Source: Agriotes lineatus (Eukaryota; Arthropoda; Insecta; Coleoptera; Elateridae). From it: a DNA stretch of 64,000 nucleotides. Positions 33,430-45,040 of this stretch are shown one piece after another. The stretch covers positions 104,097 through 168,096 of the forward strand of contig CALNHX010002779.1 in NCBI GenBank assembly GCA_940337035.1, in the 5' to 3' direction. The translations under genes were made by a program, and so were the position numbers. Positions within the stretch are counted from its first letter, which is position 1, and the number at the start of each line of letters is the position of its first letter. The notes below the pieces were generated by a model. It did no database searches, was not told where the DNA came from, and was given only the letters and a program-made list of their open reading frames with translations.

Positions 33430-34110
33430 TGTCACTTTTTTTGTAACAAGCTTTCAGTTCAGCTTGTTTCACTAAAGCAACTTAAAGTCTGTGTAAGCAG
33501 AGGTGTCCCAAGAATGACTTATTTCTCACATTATCATTCACACTTAACTTATGCAGTTACATTGTGGGGTAATTCATGTTATGTTGGCAAAGTATACAAA
33601 AAAGAACAATTAGAGTTTTAGCTAATATTAATGTGCGTAAGTCATATCGATTTCATTTTAAAGATTGTGGCCCTTCTTTGTTTATTTCTCTCTGACAACC
33701 ATTATAATTTAAAATCCTTTCGAACTCATTCAGATAATCATAACTACTAAACTTATTTCTAAAAAAAATCAAAAATGCGAAATTCCATGTTAGATAACAT
33801 TTTAATAAACTTCCGTCTTTACTTAATAATCTTAACCCAAGATAATTTAAATCAAAAATAAAACTACATGATAATTAATTGTTTTTACTCTGTGGGCGAA
33901 TTTACGAATTTTATAGATTTGGATGTACCATCATGACTTTTGTGTGCTTTATGGATATATTGACTGTGATATTTTATCTTATTTGTTGCAGCCTACGATT
34001 AAGTTTACTTGGAATTTGTGTTTTGTGTATTAACCATTGTTATACTGTTGACTGCTGCAGACATATTTTATCATATAACGTAGTCAAATAAATGTAATAT
34101 TATTATTTTT
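33430..34110 (+). pseudogene. Decayed LINE, C-terminal end of the reverse transcriptase
   Basis: The translation YFSHYHSHLTYAVTLWGNS (about 33516-33573) matches the post-RT pattern 'YHSHLxYGIxxWGNS' of jockey/CR1/L2-type LINEs. After a shift the next frame gives RTIRVLANINVRKSYRFHFKD (QKRAIRxLA...C...FK pattern), and later weak remains are seen. Several stops and shifts are present. The 3' end probably lies in the AT-rich TATTATTATT tract near 34100. Confidence 0.6.
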
Positions 34111-34198
34111 ATTTTTCGTCGTATATCTTCATTTATTTAGTAGTGGAATAGAGTATATCTGGTCATTGCTATTAGGAACTTGATTACTGTAGGTTATG

Positions 34199-34928
34199 TA
34201 CGAGGGCCTCCGATTCAGTAGGAATAGAAGATAAGAATGGATATGAAATATTTATTGCATAGAAAATGTAAGTATATCTCTGAGCTACATTTCTACGTAA
34301 TCGCCATTGCGATGAAGGCGCTTATCATAACATGGCAGGAGTTTATCTATGCCTTCCTCAAAGAAGGTTGCCGCCTGGTCACTCAGCCAATTTTTCACAT
34401 TGTTTTTCAGCTTCTTCTTTAAACTTTCTGAACTATTCTTGCACACACCCGTCTCTTACAAACTGTATTCTTCTGACGATCAATTTTGGCCGCACTGTCC
34501 CCTTCAGAGTGTACGCCTTCAGCCAGAAGAAAGCGAATGACGGCTTATGCTGCGCAGTTACCTCTAGACGGGCATAATAAACAGAAATTCGCGTTCTTCT
34601 AGCTGAAGCCATGGACTTAGAAGGGCATAATGCAGCCAAAATGTATCGTCAGATGAGCAAAATTTATTAGCAATGGCTGTTTGCGAGAATGATGCAAAAG
34701 TTTAAAGCCAACGTATATAGGATAAGCTGAATGAACAGGCGGCAACCTTCTTTGAGGAGGGCATAGTGCAAATTCGTGCCACGGTATGATAAGTACATTT
34801 ATCAAATGGAGATTATGTAGAAATGTAGCTGAGAGATGTACTTACATTTTCTATACAAGAAATATTCAATATTCATTCTTGTTTTTTATTTCTACTGAAT
34901 CGGAGGTTGAAAAAAGATCATCCTCGTA
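34199..34928. mobile_element. Mariner foldback: two transposase 3' ends head to head
   Basis: Flanked by TA (34199-34200 and 34927-34928). Both ends carry the same ~120-bp terminus (right end read inward: CGAGGATGATC..., then CCTCCGATTCAGTAG; the left copy lacks about 20 bp). On the minus strand the left half ends with a mariner transposase C-terminus (WLSDQAATFFEEGIDKLL.CYDK, then GDYVEM and stop near 34285). The right half has the same tail on the plus strand (NEQAATFFEEGI... with stops). No catalytic DDD region is present. This is an inverted dimer of one end, immobile on its own. Confidence 0.8.
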
Positions 34929-34949
34929 TTTTGCACCTGTTGCTTGGCT

Positions 34950-35870
34950 TAAATGCTGTTTTCACAGTCATTCACAGAGATACAGAAAGAAGTTATAAAA
35001 GTAATATGTTTTGAATGGTCATGTCAGGTCGGGAACCGAATTTCAGTCACGTGACACTTCCGGTTTTCGAGAAATCACGTGATATCCGTCCGTCCGGGAC
35101 GCTGGTCCGTCCGGGACGCTGTTTCAGCAGCCAAACCGTAAGAGATAAAGAAAAAAGTTATAAAAGTTATATGTTTGGAATGGTCATATCAGGTCAGGAA
35201 CCGAATTTCAGTCACGTGACGCTTCCGGTTTTCGAGAAATCACATGATTTCCGTCCGTCCGGGACGCTGGCCCGTCCGGGACGCTGTTTCAGCAGCCAAA
35301 GCGTAAGAGATAAAAAAAAAGTTATTAAAGTTATATGTTTGGAATGGTCATGTCAGGTCATAAACCGAATTTCAGTCACGTGACACTTCCGGTTTTCGAG
35401 AAATCACGTGATATCCGTCCGTCCGGGACGCTGGTCCGTCCGGGACGCTGTTTCAGCAGCCAAACCGTAAGAGATAGATAAAAAAGTTATTAAAGTTATA
35501 TGTTTGGAATGGTCATGTCAGGTCAGGAACCGAATTTGAGTCACGTAACACTTCCGGTTTTCGATAAATCAAGTGATTTCCGTCCGTCCGGGACGCTGGT
35601 CGGTCCGGGACGCTTTTTCAACAGCCAAACCGTAAGAGATAGAAAAAAGTTATTAAAGTTATATGTTTGGAATAATCATGTCAGGTCAGAAACCGAATTT
35701 CAGTCACGTGATACTTCCGGTTTTCGAGAAATCACGTGATTTCCGTCCGTCCGGGACGCTGGTCCGTCCGGGACGCTGTTTCAGCAGCCAAACCGTAAGA
35801 GATAGAGAAAAAAGTTATGAAAGTTATATGTTTGGAGTGGTCATGTCAGGTCAGGAACCGAACTTCAATT
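34950..35870. repeat. 165-bp satellite, about 5.5 units
   Basis: The GGTCATGTCAGGTCAGGAACC motif recurs at 35017, 35182, 35346, 35511, 35674 and 35839, a 163-165 bp period. Most units contain paired CACGTG palindromes (GTCACGTGAC...ATCACGTGAT), TTCCGGTTTTCGA between them, and a doubled CGTCCGGGACGCTG. The period of 55 codons leaves frames open (35015-35383, 35500-35739), which are not genes. The first unit is degenerate and begins only ~20 bp after the mariner foldback. Confidence 0.92.
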
Positions 35871-38462
35871 TAAAAATATTATTGTTTTTATTTAATACGC
35901 GTTCTATTTGAAAAACGGTCTTTTTTGTTTTATTAAATGAGACATTTATCTCACTGGGTGCTAGTTTTACACTAATAAATACACATGATATGATTAGCAG
36001 TACCCATAATTTGATTGAGAAACGTTAGCATTAGATAAGGCAGAATCAAAAGCGTTACGTTTAATGTTTTATTCATAATTGATGTTCGGAATAGTAAGAG
36101 CACCTTAATTTGTGTAGCTGGCAGATTTGATTTGCTAACGTCAATACAATAATATGAATTTAGTAGGATACAGAGATGGTTTGTAGAGTTACAAAAATTA
36201 TATGAGCGTTATGAGTAAAAGTTTAAGAAGCCAGCAAACGGCAAGACAGCTGACGGGTAACGAAACGGTGCAAAGGAGTGCAAGAAAACAAATATTGCAA
36301 AGAGCAAAATAATACAACCTATTATAAAACACAGACAATTGTTCAGTGCTAATTTAAACATGTGAAACAGTAAATTTAAAAACTAATTTTAAAAAAGCAG
36401 AGATTTAAAGTTTAAAGTGTTACGATTAATAATTTCCAAGAGAAAGACAGTTTAGTTCGTAAGTAAAAACATTATATCAAAACAAATAAAAGTTTTCTGT
36501 GTGAGTCAAAAAGTGGTTTTTAATAGTCACCAATCTTTAGAGTGTAGTTGTATAAAGTTTACTCGTGCTAGAACACCCCAGCGTAGAGGGAGAAGCTCTG
36601 CAAGAATTGACCAAGAACGGTTAACATCGGGGCCCCTTTTCGAATAGTTTGAGACATGGACCAGCTAGAATCTTATGTGCAACGTGTAGAGCAGATCCTC
36701 CTGAGTGCCTATGTCCAGAGTTTTAGAGCAGGAAGCCTTCACCAAGTTTATAATTGCCGTGGCGTAGTTTGATTTTGTGATCCAGCCCACGAAACTGCAC
36801 TTGCAAAGTAAATTTCACAAGAAATCAGTTGGAGAAGACCCCCTAGCTGTGGGTTTCATCAAGAATAAGCATTGCACGAGGGATTGAACGTGATTCCAGC
36901 TACGTAGATTTATCCAGGGTTTTATAATCGAGGTAGCGTCCTTTGATTTTGCGATTTGGACCAGAAATTTGGAGCGTTTTGCAGGAAGTTAAGCAAATGC
37001 AGATTTCAGCATCCCTACGTCACTAAAACAAAACCAAGTTAGCCAAAAATTACGTCATATTATTTGCATTGTGTTTACCTGATGTGAATTTTGGTTTTTT
37101 TATGCTTTGCCTTCAAATTACGCTATTTTTTGTAGAAACAATCCATATCTGCTTTGATGTCTCTTTGAAGGTTAAACTGTTATATCAGATACGAATTCGA
37201 GCAATTGCCATACGAGTTAATTTGTCCTACTCAAAAGTAATTGTAATACAGGTGTTAAGACCTAACCGTTTGAAAAAGAGTTTTTATCATGCTAGACCGG
37301 AGCTTTATTTGATTTGATTGCAAATGAATAAAATAGAAGGAGCAATAAACCATTTATTTTGCAAATATTAATTATAACATCATTTTAATAAGCCCTAAGA
37401 TTACACGGAAATTCTTTATTAAAACTATTTAATTTGTAATTGTGGTGATTTGCCCTAGTTATCTATTTATATTTTTACTAAAGCCTATATAGTTATAGGC
37501 ATCATTACAGTACATATCGTCATTAAAAGCACCACTATAAAATCAGTAAAACCAATTTGACTAAAACATATAGATACTAGAAAAAAAAATGTGTGCAGCC
37601 CTACCTTAGTTCAAATTCTAAAAATGTGTATTACGGCATTTCTAAAACTCAGCGCAAAAATCTCAACTCGATCACCTCCACTACACTGCAAGAAATTTCT
37701 AGTTAATAATTTAACGTAATCATAGCAGCAGAAAAATACAGAGGAAGGGGGTGCCACTGAGGTCAGTTGTTAGCTTGATCAATATTCCACAGTTTTGAGT
37801 ACCACCTTAGAAAGGCAATTATAATAAAAATTATATAGGCAGGTGTTGTCCATGTAAAATAGCATAGTTATTGATGATTACTTTGTAATGCTATATAATA
37901 TAATTTCTAATGTAAGGTCTTGCCAGTAATAGAACAAAGGCGGTTTATAAATTCTGGAGCATGCAAGGATGCTTATTAGTGCAGTAGCCTAGCCATCTTT
38001 AATTTATGCAGTTGTTTACTAGAGCACTCCACATGTTTAATCAACTGCAAAAATTACACAAAAAATTAAGAAATTCAACTCCCATAAGGCAAATGCCAGT
38101 TATTTTCAATAGGTTACCGAATTCTCAAGTGAACACAGTGCACGCAGGAATGCAATATCTACAATTACAGTGGACTGTATTATTCATTTTACTGTTTAAT
38201 AAAGTCGATGTGTGTGTTATCGTAGGTCACATTTACAGGCTCATAAAAATACTTTATTTTATTTTGGAACCATAATCTTGTTTGTTGGACCTCGATAGAG
38301 GGCGTAAAATGGCTTTTATAGTCCTAGGGCTTATAAACCTGCATAGAAACCATGAACACCAGACATGCACAGCGCCAGCATAACGACGACGCAGTATACT
38401 GAATCCTCGAATTTTGTCCATTTTGAGGACTAAAATGAAATAAAACGTATGTACCACGTGCC
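35871..38462. other. 2.6-kb stretch with no recognised gene
   Basis: AT-rich sequence. A slightly GC-richer stretch (36540-37020) has a short frame starting at the ATG at 36656, which stops after about 40 codons and is not recognised. Confidence 0.35.
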
Positions 38463-38550
38463 TAATCACGATTATAGCTCTCGGGAAATTTAAAGCTCTC
38501 CGCTTCGCGTCGAGCTTTAAACATTCCCTCGTGCTATAATCTATTGATTA
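38463..38550. repeat. ~88-bp hairpin element
   Basis: TAATCACGATTATAG pairs with CTATAATCTATTGATTA, TCTCGGGAA with TTCCCTCG, and AAAGCTC with GAGCTTT; the loop is CGCTTCGCGTCG. It is a small member of the hairpin class seen at 24426 and 46468. Confidence 0.6.
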
Positions 38551-38630
38551 CGTCCTTAATACATAAATAACTAATCATGACTATGAGATTCAGAAAAATT
38601 TTGGAATTTCATAATTTTAGTACATTATTT

Positions 38631-40975
38631 AATAATAATAATAATAATAAAGGGCTTTATTAGTCCTAAATATATTACATTCATATCACATTACATTTAC
38701 ATTAAAAAACATATACATAAAGGAAAAGTACTAGATCTACACCACAAGATTAAATTATAAGGACTAAATGGCGCGCATTCAGAAAGACACTAAGTGCCTT
38801 CTGCTCTTCCTCGCGAACCAGTATTCCAGCGGAAGATATGAAAAAAAAAACAATGTAGCAATTTTGCACATGCCAGACACAGGTAATAACAAAATACAGT
38901 GTATTTACTGCTCTGACTGCAACAGATGCCTTAACTTATTTTTAAAGACTTGTAAAGAAGTTGCTTCAATGCTGTGGAGCCTACTATTAAACTCAGAAAC
39001 TATATTATAAGAAAAGGATCTCTCAAAGAGTACAGTCTTATGCATTGGAGGAGTCAATAAACCCCTGTACCTTAAATTCAAATTGTGCACGTCAGTACGA
39101 AAGCTTAAACGTTCAAAAAGATAAATAGGGACCTTCTTGTTGATAATTTTGTAATACAAGCAGCCTGCTTGCAAGCTACGTCTATTTGCCATATTCAACC
39201 AATTTGCATCTGCCAGTTTGTAAGAAATATGGTCTTTCTTTTTAATGCCATATATAAACCGTAAACATGAATTTTGAACGCGTTGTATCCGGTTTCTATC
39301 AATCCGATCTAGACATTTACCGTAAATCTGACTGCAAAAATTGAAGTGAGATAGAACCAAAGTATCACAAAGCATAATTTTTAGATTAACATTTAAGAGA
39401 TGTTTATTATAGTATAAAAGTTTTAGATTGGAATATGCTTTTTGGATTAGCTTAGTAATATGGGTTTTAAAACGAAGGTTGTTATCCAAATATAACCCAA
39501 GATTCCTAGCTGCCGCAACTGGTGCAATCCTTTTACCATCCACAACTAGATTTAATTCAGTCCCGATTGTTGATTTTAGATTTCGATTTCCAAATATTAT
39601 AAAGCATGATTTCACAGGATTTATTTTAAGGCAGTGGTCATTAGATAAAGTTACTAGATTCTTGAGATCTCTATTTATAAGAGCAGTTGCACTCTGAGTT
39701 TCGCTCGGTGAGAAATTAAGATAAAGCTGAGTATCATCAGCATAAAAATGGTATTTACAAAAGTTAATGGAGCTAAAAAAGTTAGAAGTATATATAGCAA
39801 AAAGGGTGGGGCCCAGAATTGATCCTTGAGGCACACCACACGTGACGTGTCTAGATTGTGAGATGATGTTTGAAACTTTGACCGTTTGTATTCTACCAGA
39901 GAGGTAACTATTAAAAAAATGCAAAGCACTGCCATCAGCTCCTATATGGTGAAGAATTGCAAGCAAGAGGTCATGATTGATCATGTCAAACGCCTTAGAA
40001 TAATCTAACAGTATTAAAGCGACCATATCACCTTGATCAATGAATTTGAAAATATCATCAGTTATATTAAGGAGCGCGGTGGTACAACTATGTTCTGAGC
40101 GAAATCCGGACTGCACAGACGGCAATATTTTGTATGTGTTGAGGTGAACTAACAATTGAGTATTAACAACGCGCTCGAGAACTTTAGATAATACGGGCAG
40201 GATGCTTATAGGTCTTAAATCGGAAAACTCAGCAGGGGCAGCTTTTTTAGGAATAGGAATAACTAGGGCTTGCTTCCATGTTGAAGGAAATTCACCCTTA
40301 ACTAAGCAAAAGTTAATTATGTGTGTTAAATATGGCAAAATAACTGGCAAACACAGATTGATTACATTCAAGTCCACGCCATCAGCTCCAACCGATTTTG
40401 TCTTTATTTCGGAGATAACTTTGAAAACCTCCAAATCGCTTATTGCTTTAAAATTGAATTTATCGGTTACGTTTACTTTAATGTTATCATAATAGTAATC
40501 TTTTAAATTGTCAAAATTACTAGATTGGAGTGATTGAGCTGAGTTTATAAAGTGGTCATTAATTAGATCGGCATTCTGCAGATGAGGAGGTAGCTCAATC
40601 GACCGCCGTTTGCCGATGTTATTTTTTTTCAGTTCGGTCCAGGTTGTTTTGATAGTGGCATTTCTCAACTTGAACTCCAAGTACGCTTTTTGTTCCCTTT
40701 TGATTGCAGCGCTTGTATAATTTCTTAAAGATTTATAGTAAGACCAGTGAGCAGGAAGTTTAGAGCGTTTAGCTCTCACATATGCTTTATGCCTTAATGC
40801 CTTCATAAGTTTTATATTGTCAGTCAACCAGGGTGCAGGACTTTTAGATATCTTTTTAGTTACTAACGGTGCATGAGCATCAATTAGAGCGATTAAATTA
40901 AGTTTGAGAAATGCCACTTTATCTTCCACAGAAGAGAAATCAAAAATGTGATCCCAGTTAATGTTAACATTTCAA
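38631..40975 (-). mobile_element. 5'-truncated CR1/L2-like LINE
   Basis: A non-LTR retrotransposon on the minus strand. Its 3' end is an (ATT)n tail at 38631-38651, with AATAAAG about 15 bp before it. Such microsatellite tails are typical of the CR1/L2/I group, not of poly(A)-tailed elements. The 5' end is cut off within the linker between endonuclease and reverse transcriptase, as usual for incomplete target-primed reverse transcription. No target duplication was defined. Confidence 0.85.
38905..40971 (-). CDS. LINE ORF2 fragment: reverse transcriptase with C-terminal domain
   Basis: An uninterrupted frame of about 688 codons after the truncation (the upstream in-frame stop is at 40972-40974, and no ATG begins it, so it is a partial gene, not a new start). 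Counting from the GTG at 40929: ADGVDLNVI near 182, ISILPVLSKVLER near 241, QSGFR near 273, motif A LLDYSKAFDMINHD (D309), GVPQGSILGP (365-374), catalytic FYADD (395-399), then the thumb and a C-terminal LYYNKHLL / HFNFCSQIYGK region. The endonuclease is missing, so it cannot move alone, but the lack of stops indicates a fairly recent copy. Confidence 0.85.
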   Translation of the reverse strand, partial: NVNINWDHIFDFSSVEDKVAFLKLNLIALIDAHAPLVTKKISKSPAPWLTDNIKLMKALRHKAYVRAKRSKLPAHWSYYKSLRNYTSAAIKREQKAYLEFKLRNATIKTTWTELKKNNIGKRRSIELPPHLQNADLINDHFINSAQSLQSSNFDNLKDYYYDNIKVNVTDKFNFKAISDLEVFKVISEIKTKSVGADGVDLNVINLCLPVILPYLTHIINFCLVKGEFPSTWKQALVIPIPKKAAPAEFSDLRPISILPVLSKVLERVVNTQLLVHLNTYKILPSVQSGFRSEHSCTTALLNITDDIFKFIDQGDMVALILLDYSKAFDMINHDLLLAILHHIGADGSALHFFNSYLSGRIQTVKVSNIISQSRHVTCGVPQGSILGPTLFAIYTSNFFSSINFCKYHFYADDTQLYLNFSPSETQSATALINRDLKNLVTLSNDHCLKINPVKSCFIIFGNRNLKSTIGTELNLVVDGKRIAPVAAARNLGLYLDNNLRFKTHITKLIQKAYSNLKLLYYNKHLLNVNLKIMLCDTLVLSHFNFCSQIYGKCLDRIDRNRIQRVQNSCLRFIYGIKKKDHISYKLADANWLNMANRRSLQAGCLYYKIINKKVPIYLFERLSFRTDVHNLNLRYRGLLTPPMHKTVLFERSFSYNIVSEFNSRLHSIEATSLQVFKNKLRHLLQSEQ

Positions 40976-41314
40976 TTTGCAGTTATGTGCGTTAAACCAT
41001 AAAGAAAAGTAGAACTTTTAGAATGTAGCATTTATCTAATATTTAATAAAATACAGAAACCTATTTGTGATAATTCAAAAATGGTTGCTCCTCTAAATTT
41101 TAATGTTCCTCAAATATACAGACAAACTTCCATAAAGACTTCTACACCCAATTTCAGACTACTTACCTCCACTATTTCTAGAAGAATTATTTTTTATCAG
41201 TTGAACGACAACTGTCAGGAGTAGTTTATATATAATTAATTAGACTAGAATGTTCTCTACAAGGTTATTCAATATCGCAGATTCTGAAAAAAAAACACGA
41301 AAGACCGAAGGGCC

Positions 41315-43560
41315 ATTCAATTCAGATTCAGACTCTCAATGTGCTTCGTCATATGCATGTTGTTGTCGAAATATACCCCTTAGTATTTTACTTTTCTAAC
41401 GGTTGTTATTTGAAGCCCATTTACCTCTATAGCTACTTCTCGCAGTGTATTTCTTTCTACCAAAACGATTGCTTCTGTTTTGTGTGGAGCCAGTCGGAGC
41501 TCTTTCCGCGTCATCTCCCTCTGTATTCTAAGTATTGCAGTATTTACTGCTTCTGTAATTTCTTCACACGTTCGTCCACAGACGACTATTGCTAAGTCGT
41601 CTGCATAGCCGACTAGATCTATTCCTTGTGGCATATCAAGCTTCAAAATACTATCGTAGAATATGTTCCATAACAGTAGTACAATCAGAGACCTTTTTGG
41701 GACACCGCATGTTACTTTCGTCTCTGCTATTTGTCCTATTTTCAATTCTCTATGCGTGAAGTAGTTGCATATTATTTGTATTAAATATGTAGAGATGTCC
41801 CTATTGTTTAGTTCCTGTTATAGTTCCTGTACTATTACGTGCGATGGAGCGCTATTGAAGGCGTTCTCTGCATACAGGGTTACCATGACACAAAACTTTC
41901 TTCCCCTTCTGTCTCCTATGTTTGCTAGTTCGAATATATTTTTAACCGTCGCCATGGCATAGATAGTGAAGCATCTCTTACGGAAACCAAACTGCCTGTC
42001 ACATAATCCCCTTTTCTCATTTAGTCCCTCCTGCAGTCTCTCGCAGATCAGTCGTTCCATTAGTTTACCTGCCATGCACAGCGGATGGTATGTTTGTGTC
42101 TCATCTGCATTTTTCTTCGATTTTTCTAAAAGAATTAGTCTGGCCTTTTTCCATGGGTTTGGGAATTTCCTCCTGCTTAGTAGCCTATTGTATACTTTTA
42201 GACGTACTGCGGTTGTATGTAAATCAGGACCTTGATTATTTCCCCGGGTATCGCGTCCCCAGGCACTTTTCCCGCTTTAATTCTATTAGCAGCTTTTAGT
42301 ACCTCGCCTTCACTAAACGGTACCGATTCATCTTCGGGCAGGTCTCTGATTATTTCTTCCCATCTTGGTATAGGTTTGTTAGGAAACACCTTGTTTGCTT
42401 CTTTTTCATCTTTATTTTGAGTTAGTTGTATTTTTGGGGAATTTCTAAACTTATTGTAGACTATTTTATAGCCTTTTATTCATACATTTTTATCTATCTC
42501 TTGGCAAACCATCTTTTATGCCTCTTGTTTGGCTTTCCACATCGCTTTTTTAAGGGTTTTTTGTTGGTATTCTCTTCTACACCTCTTCGGTCACGTATGG
42601 CTTTTTATTTTTCCTCATTATATCTCTTCGCTTTCCCACGCACTGTTTTGTGACCTCTGCTATTCTGTCGTTCCACCAGTAAGCATACCTCTTTACGAGT
42701 GCGCTTGTTCTTTTTAGGAATGTCTGGTCGCATGTGGTTTGTAGTTGTCCAACAAGATCTGCTGTTGTTATTTTCCCGTTGTGTCCTTTCTTGTTCCTCT
42801 ATCTTTTGGTCTAATTTTGTAGCAAATTGTTTTATTGCTTCCGGCATCATCTTCCACTCTTGCGAAACATTTTGGTATCCAATCGTATCCGTTCCGTTAC
42901 TTCGCTTCTCCACTTCATAATAAATGTTTTTGTGATCGCTCAGTTCTCTGCCTCCATTACTCTCCAATTTCTTACCCTTATGCTGATGTTTGACATACAA
43001 AACGATACATTTATGCAAGATAACCTGCCTCCGTTTTGGTATGTAGGTGTCTCCCCCGTGTTAAGTATTTGCAGATCGTGATTTAATTCCCGGGTAATTT
43101 CTTATTGCTGCGTTCTTTTCTTTACTACTAGAGAACCATTGTCTCTTCTCAATGTATTTTATGTTTGGTTCTGACACAGCAACAAGATCGCTTTGCATTT
43201 CCAGTGCAGCCTGTGATAGCAGGTCATGCGCCGCTTTTGGATAAATTGGATTGGATAAATTTTAGGTCCATATTTAATATAACTGACTGTTGCGTTGCTC
43301 CGCGTTTGGCATCCTATTTACAGGTTTAGATTTTTTGTGTTTTACATTGGCTCGTAGTTTCCTCACCTCCTCTCTTCTACTTCACATACATAGCAGTATG
43401 ACTCGTTTGTACATGCAGTTGTAAGATGCCCTTTTTCATTACATTTGAAGCAGGTATCTCCTCTTGTCACTTGTACATTTTCTCTTCATATGCCCATAGC
43501 ATAAACAGTTGTGACATTTTATGGGAACTAATATCTCGTTTATCCTACATCTTTGCCAAC
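41315..43560 (-). pseudogene. Decayed R1-like LINE
   Basis: Read on the minus strand from 43560: two CCHC knuckles (CHNCLCYGHMKRKC; CFKCNEKGHLTTAC) from the ORF1 end, then an R1-type endonuclease start (AHDLLSQAALEMQSDLVAVSEPN, about 43230). Further on are linker pieces, a reverse-transcriptase palm in pieces (about 42390-41820, with FGFRKR and NAFNSAP) and VTCGVPKRS then YADDLAIVV (about 41700-41590). It ends near a KY*GVYFDNN stretch at about 41370, where a stop replaces the expected codon. Many frameshifts. R1 elements proper sit in 28S rRNA genes; no rRNA sequence is nearby, so this is an R1-clade copy elsewhere. It directly follows the CR1/L2-like LINE on the same strand. Confidence 0.8.
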
Positions 43561-44490
43561 CAATGTAATTTCCCTATCCTGATAACAATTCTTGACATCT
43601 ATCAAACTGACATTAGCTTGTTAACCTGATTTAAATAAAATGACAAGATACATCAGTGACATACTAAAAACTCTTAAATTTCAGTAATTATACTAAACAA
43701 CACAGTTTTTGCACACTATAGTAACAAACACGGTTGTAGTAATGGTAAATTCTCTGCGATGCGATGCTTAAAACTAAATTGTTTTAATAATCCGAAATCT
43801 ACACTACACATTGCAGTGTGAAGATACATTTCTTGACAGTTATAAAGTAATAAAACCTTTTATATATGACATTTAGTTATTTCATATATTACCAAATTAG
43901 TGGAATCAATAATTATGGTCACAGCGCCTCCCATGACCTACCTCGACCACAGAGCTAGGTTGGTTTTGCTACATTACAGCAGCTAGTTGTTTAACAATGT
44001 CGACATGAATGCAAAGCAATGCCACACCTTGAATAGCTTGAAGCGGAAGAAGGAAACTCAGAGGGGTCGAAGAAGCCCCCAAGTCCACATAGTCAAATTA
44101 GGTTGATGTTAGAAGCCAAATACAGTCGATTGTTAGAGTCTGACGGCACTTAATTAACAACGGCAAAACAAATGCCTCTTCGCATGCTACCACATCAAGT
44201 AAAGACTCGATATAAATTCGGGACGGGCCACGAACGCACGTTCGATACATTTGCATCTTCCCTATGCTCCAAAAAAAAAGCCTGATTTTACCTTATACCA
44301 CAATAATAAACAAACGAAAATACGGCGCTCAATTTATGTCCACGCCGTCCACGGCTAGAGCCAGAACAAGTGTATATAGGAGAGTACCGCCATTCTTTGA
44401 TCCGTGAAAATGCCGCCATCGCCGCCATTTTTGTTCCCATCAGCAATAACTGATTGAGTTATGTCTAAAATTTTACTTGAAATTGGTAAA
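43561..44490. other. No gene recognised
   Basis: AT-rich unassigned sequence between the R1-like remnant and the repeat nest. Confidence 0.4.
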
Positions 44491-44570
44491 ACTGTCAGTC
44501 TACGTCAAATTCGAGGTTAGCAGGTTATGTTTTGAGTCAGTTTGTGTCAGAACTGACGCAAAAACGTAAG
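44491..44570. repeat. FB1-family fragment
   Basis: Matches the centre of 76-337: GTCAAATTCGAGGTTAGCAGG, then GTCAGTTTGTGTCAGAACTG and ACGCAAAAACG. One arm is missing. Confidence 0.6.
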
Positions 44571-45040
44571 GGAATGCCGAATTTTCGTTTGCATAAGTAA
44601 ATGTCAACGAGTAAAATTCTTTTTGCGAAAATTGCGCATTAGTCCAAATCAAAAGCTATAATAAACTATATAAATGTCTTAATGCCAAAGGTTATTGCAT
44701 CAAATTAAAGGGAATTTATGGGCTACCTAGCACTGAATATTCTATTCCTCTAAATTAACTGGTGGAATAACTACAACAGTTTGATTATGAATATAAAAAA
44801 ATGTTTTTTTGTTGAGTTTTTGTACGTCTATCTATCTATGTGTCGATCAAAGCAAAATTTTGTCAGTTTTCGTTTTCTATGTACCAAAAAAAAAAACAAA
44901 GGGCGTGGCTGGTTGTAGCAAATACGACTCTAAATTAATGGCTGCCTTTTTTAAAATTGACCACACTGTCCTTATATACCCACTGTAGCTAGAGCTAGTA
45001 TTAGTATTATACAGGTACACTAGCTAGAGCTAGAGTTCCT
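44571..45040. repeat. P-like module, copy 1 (uninterrupted)
   Basis: Same module as the arms at 46006-47500 and 48510-53556: GAATGCC.AATTTTCGTTTGC, then AAAGCTATAATAAACTA, ATAAATGTCTTAATGCCAAA and AATTTATGGGCTAC. It ends in TTGACCACACTGTCCTTATA with a CACTGTAGCTAGAGCTA end. Because it lacks both insertions found in the other copies, it serves as an empty-site reference. Its interior is shorter than theirs. Confidence 0.7.

Noticed and set aside
34950..35870. CRISPR-like array
   Set aside because: Head-to-tail repeats of whole 165-bp units without unique spacers, in a eukaryotic setting: a satellite.
35015..35911. Open frames of 79-122 codons in the satellite
   Set aside because: The repeat period is a multiple of three, so frames stay open by arithmetic.
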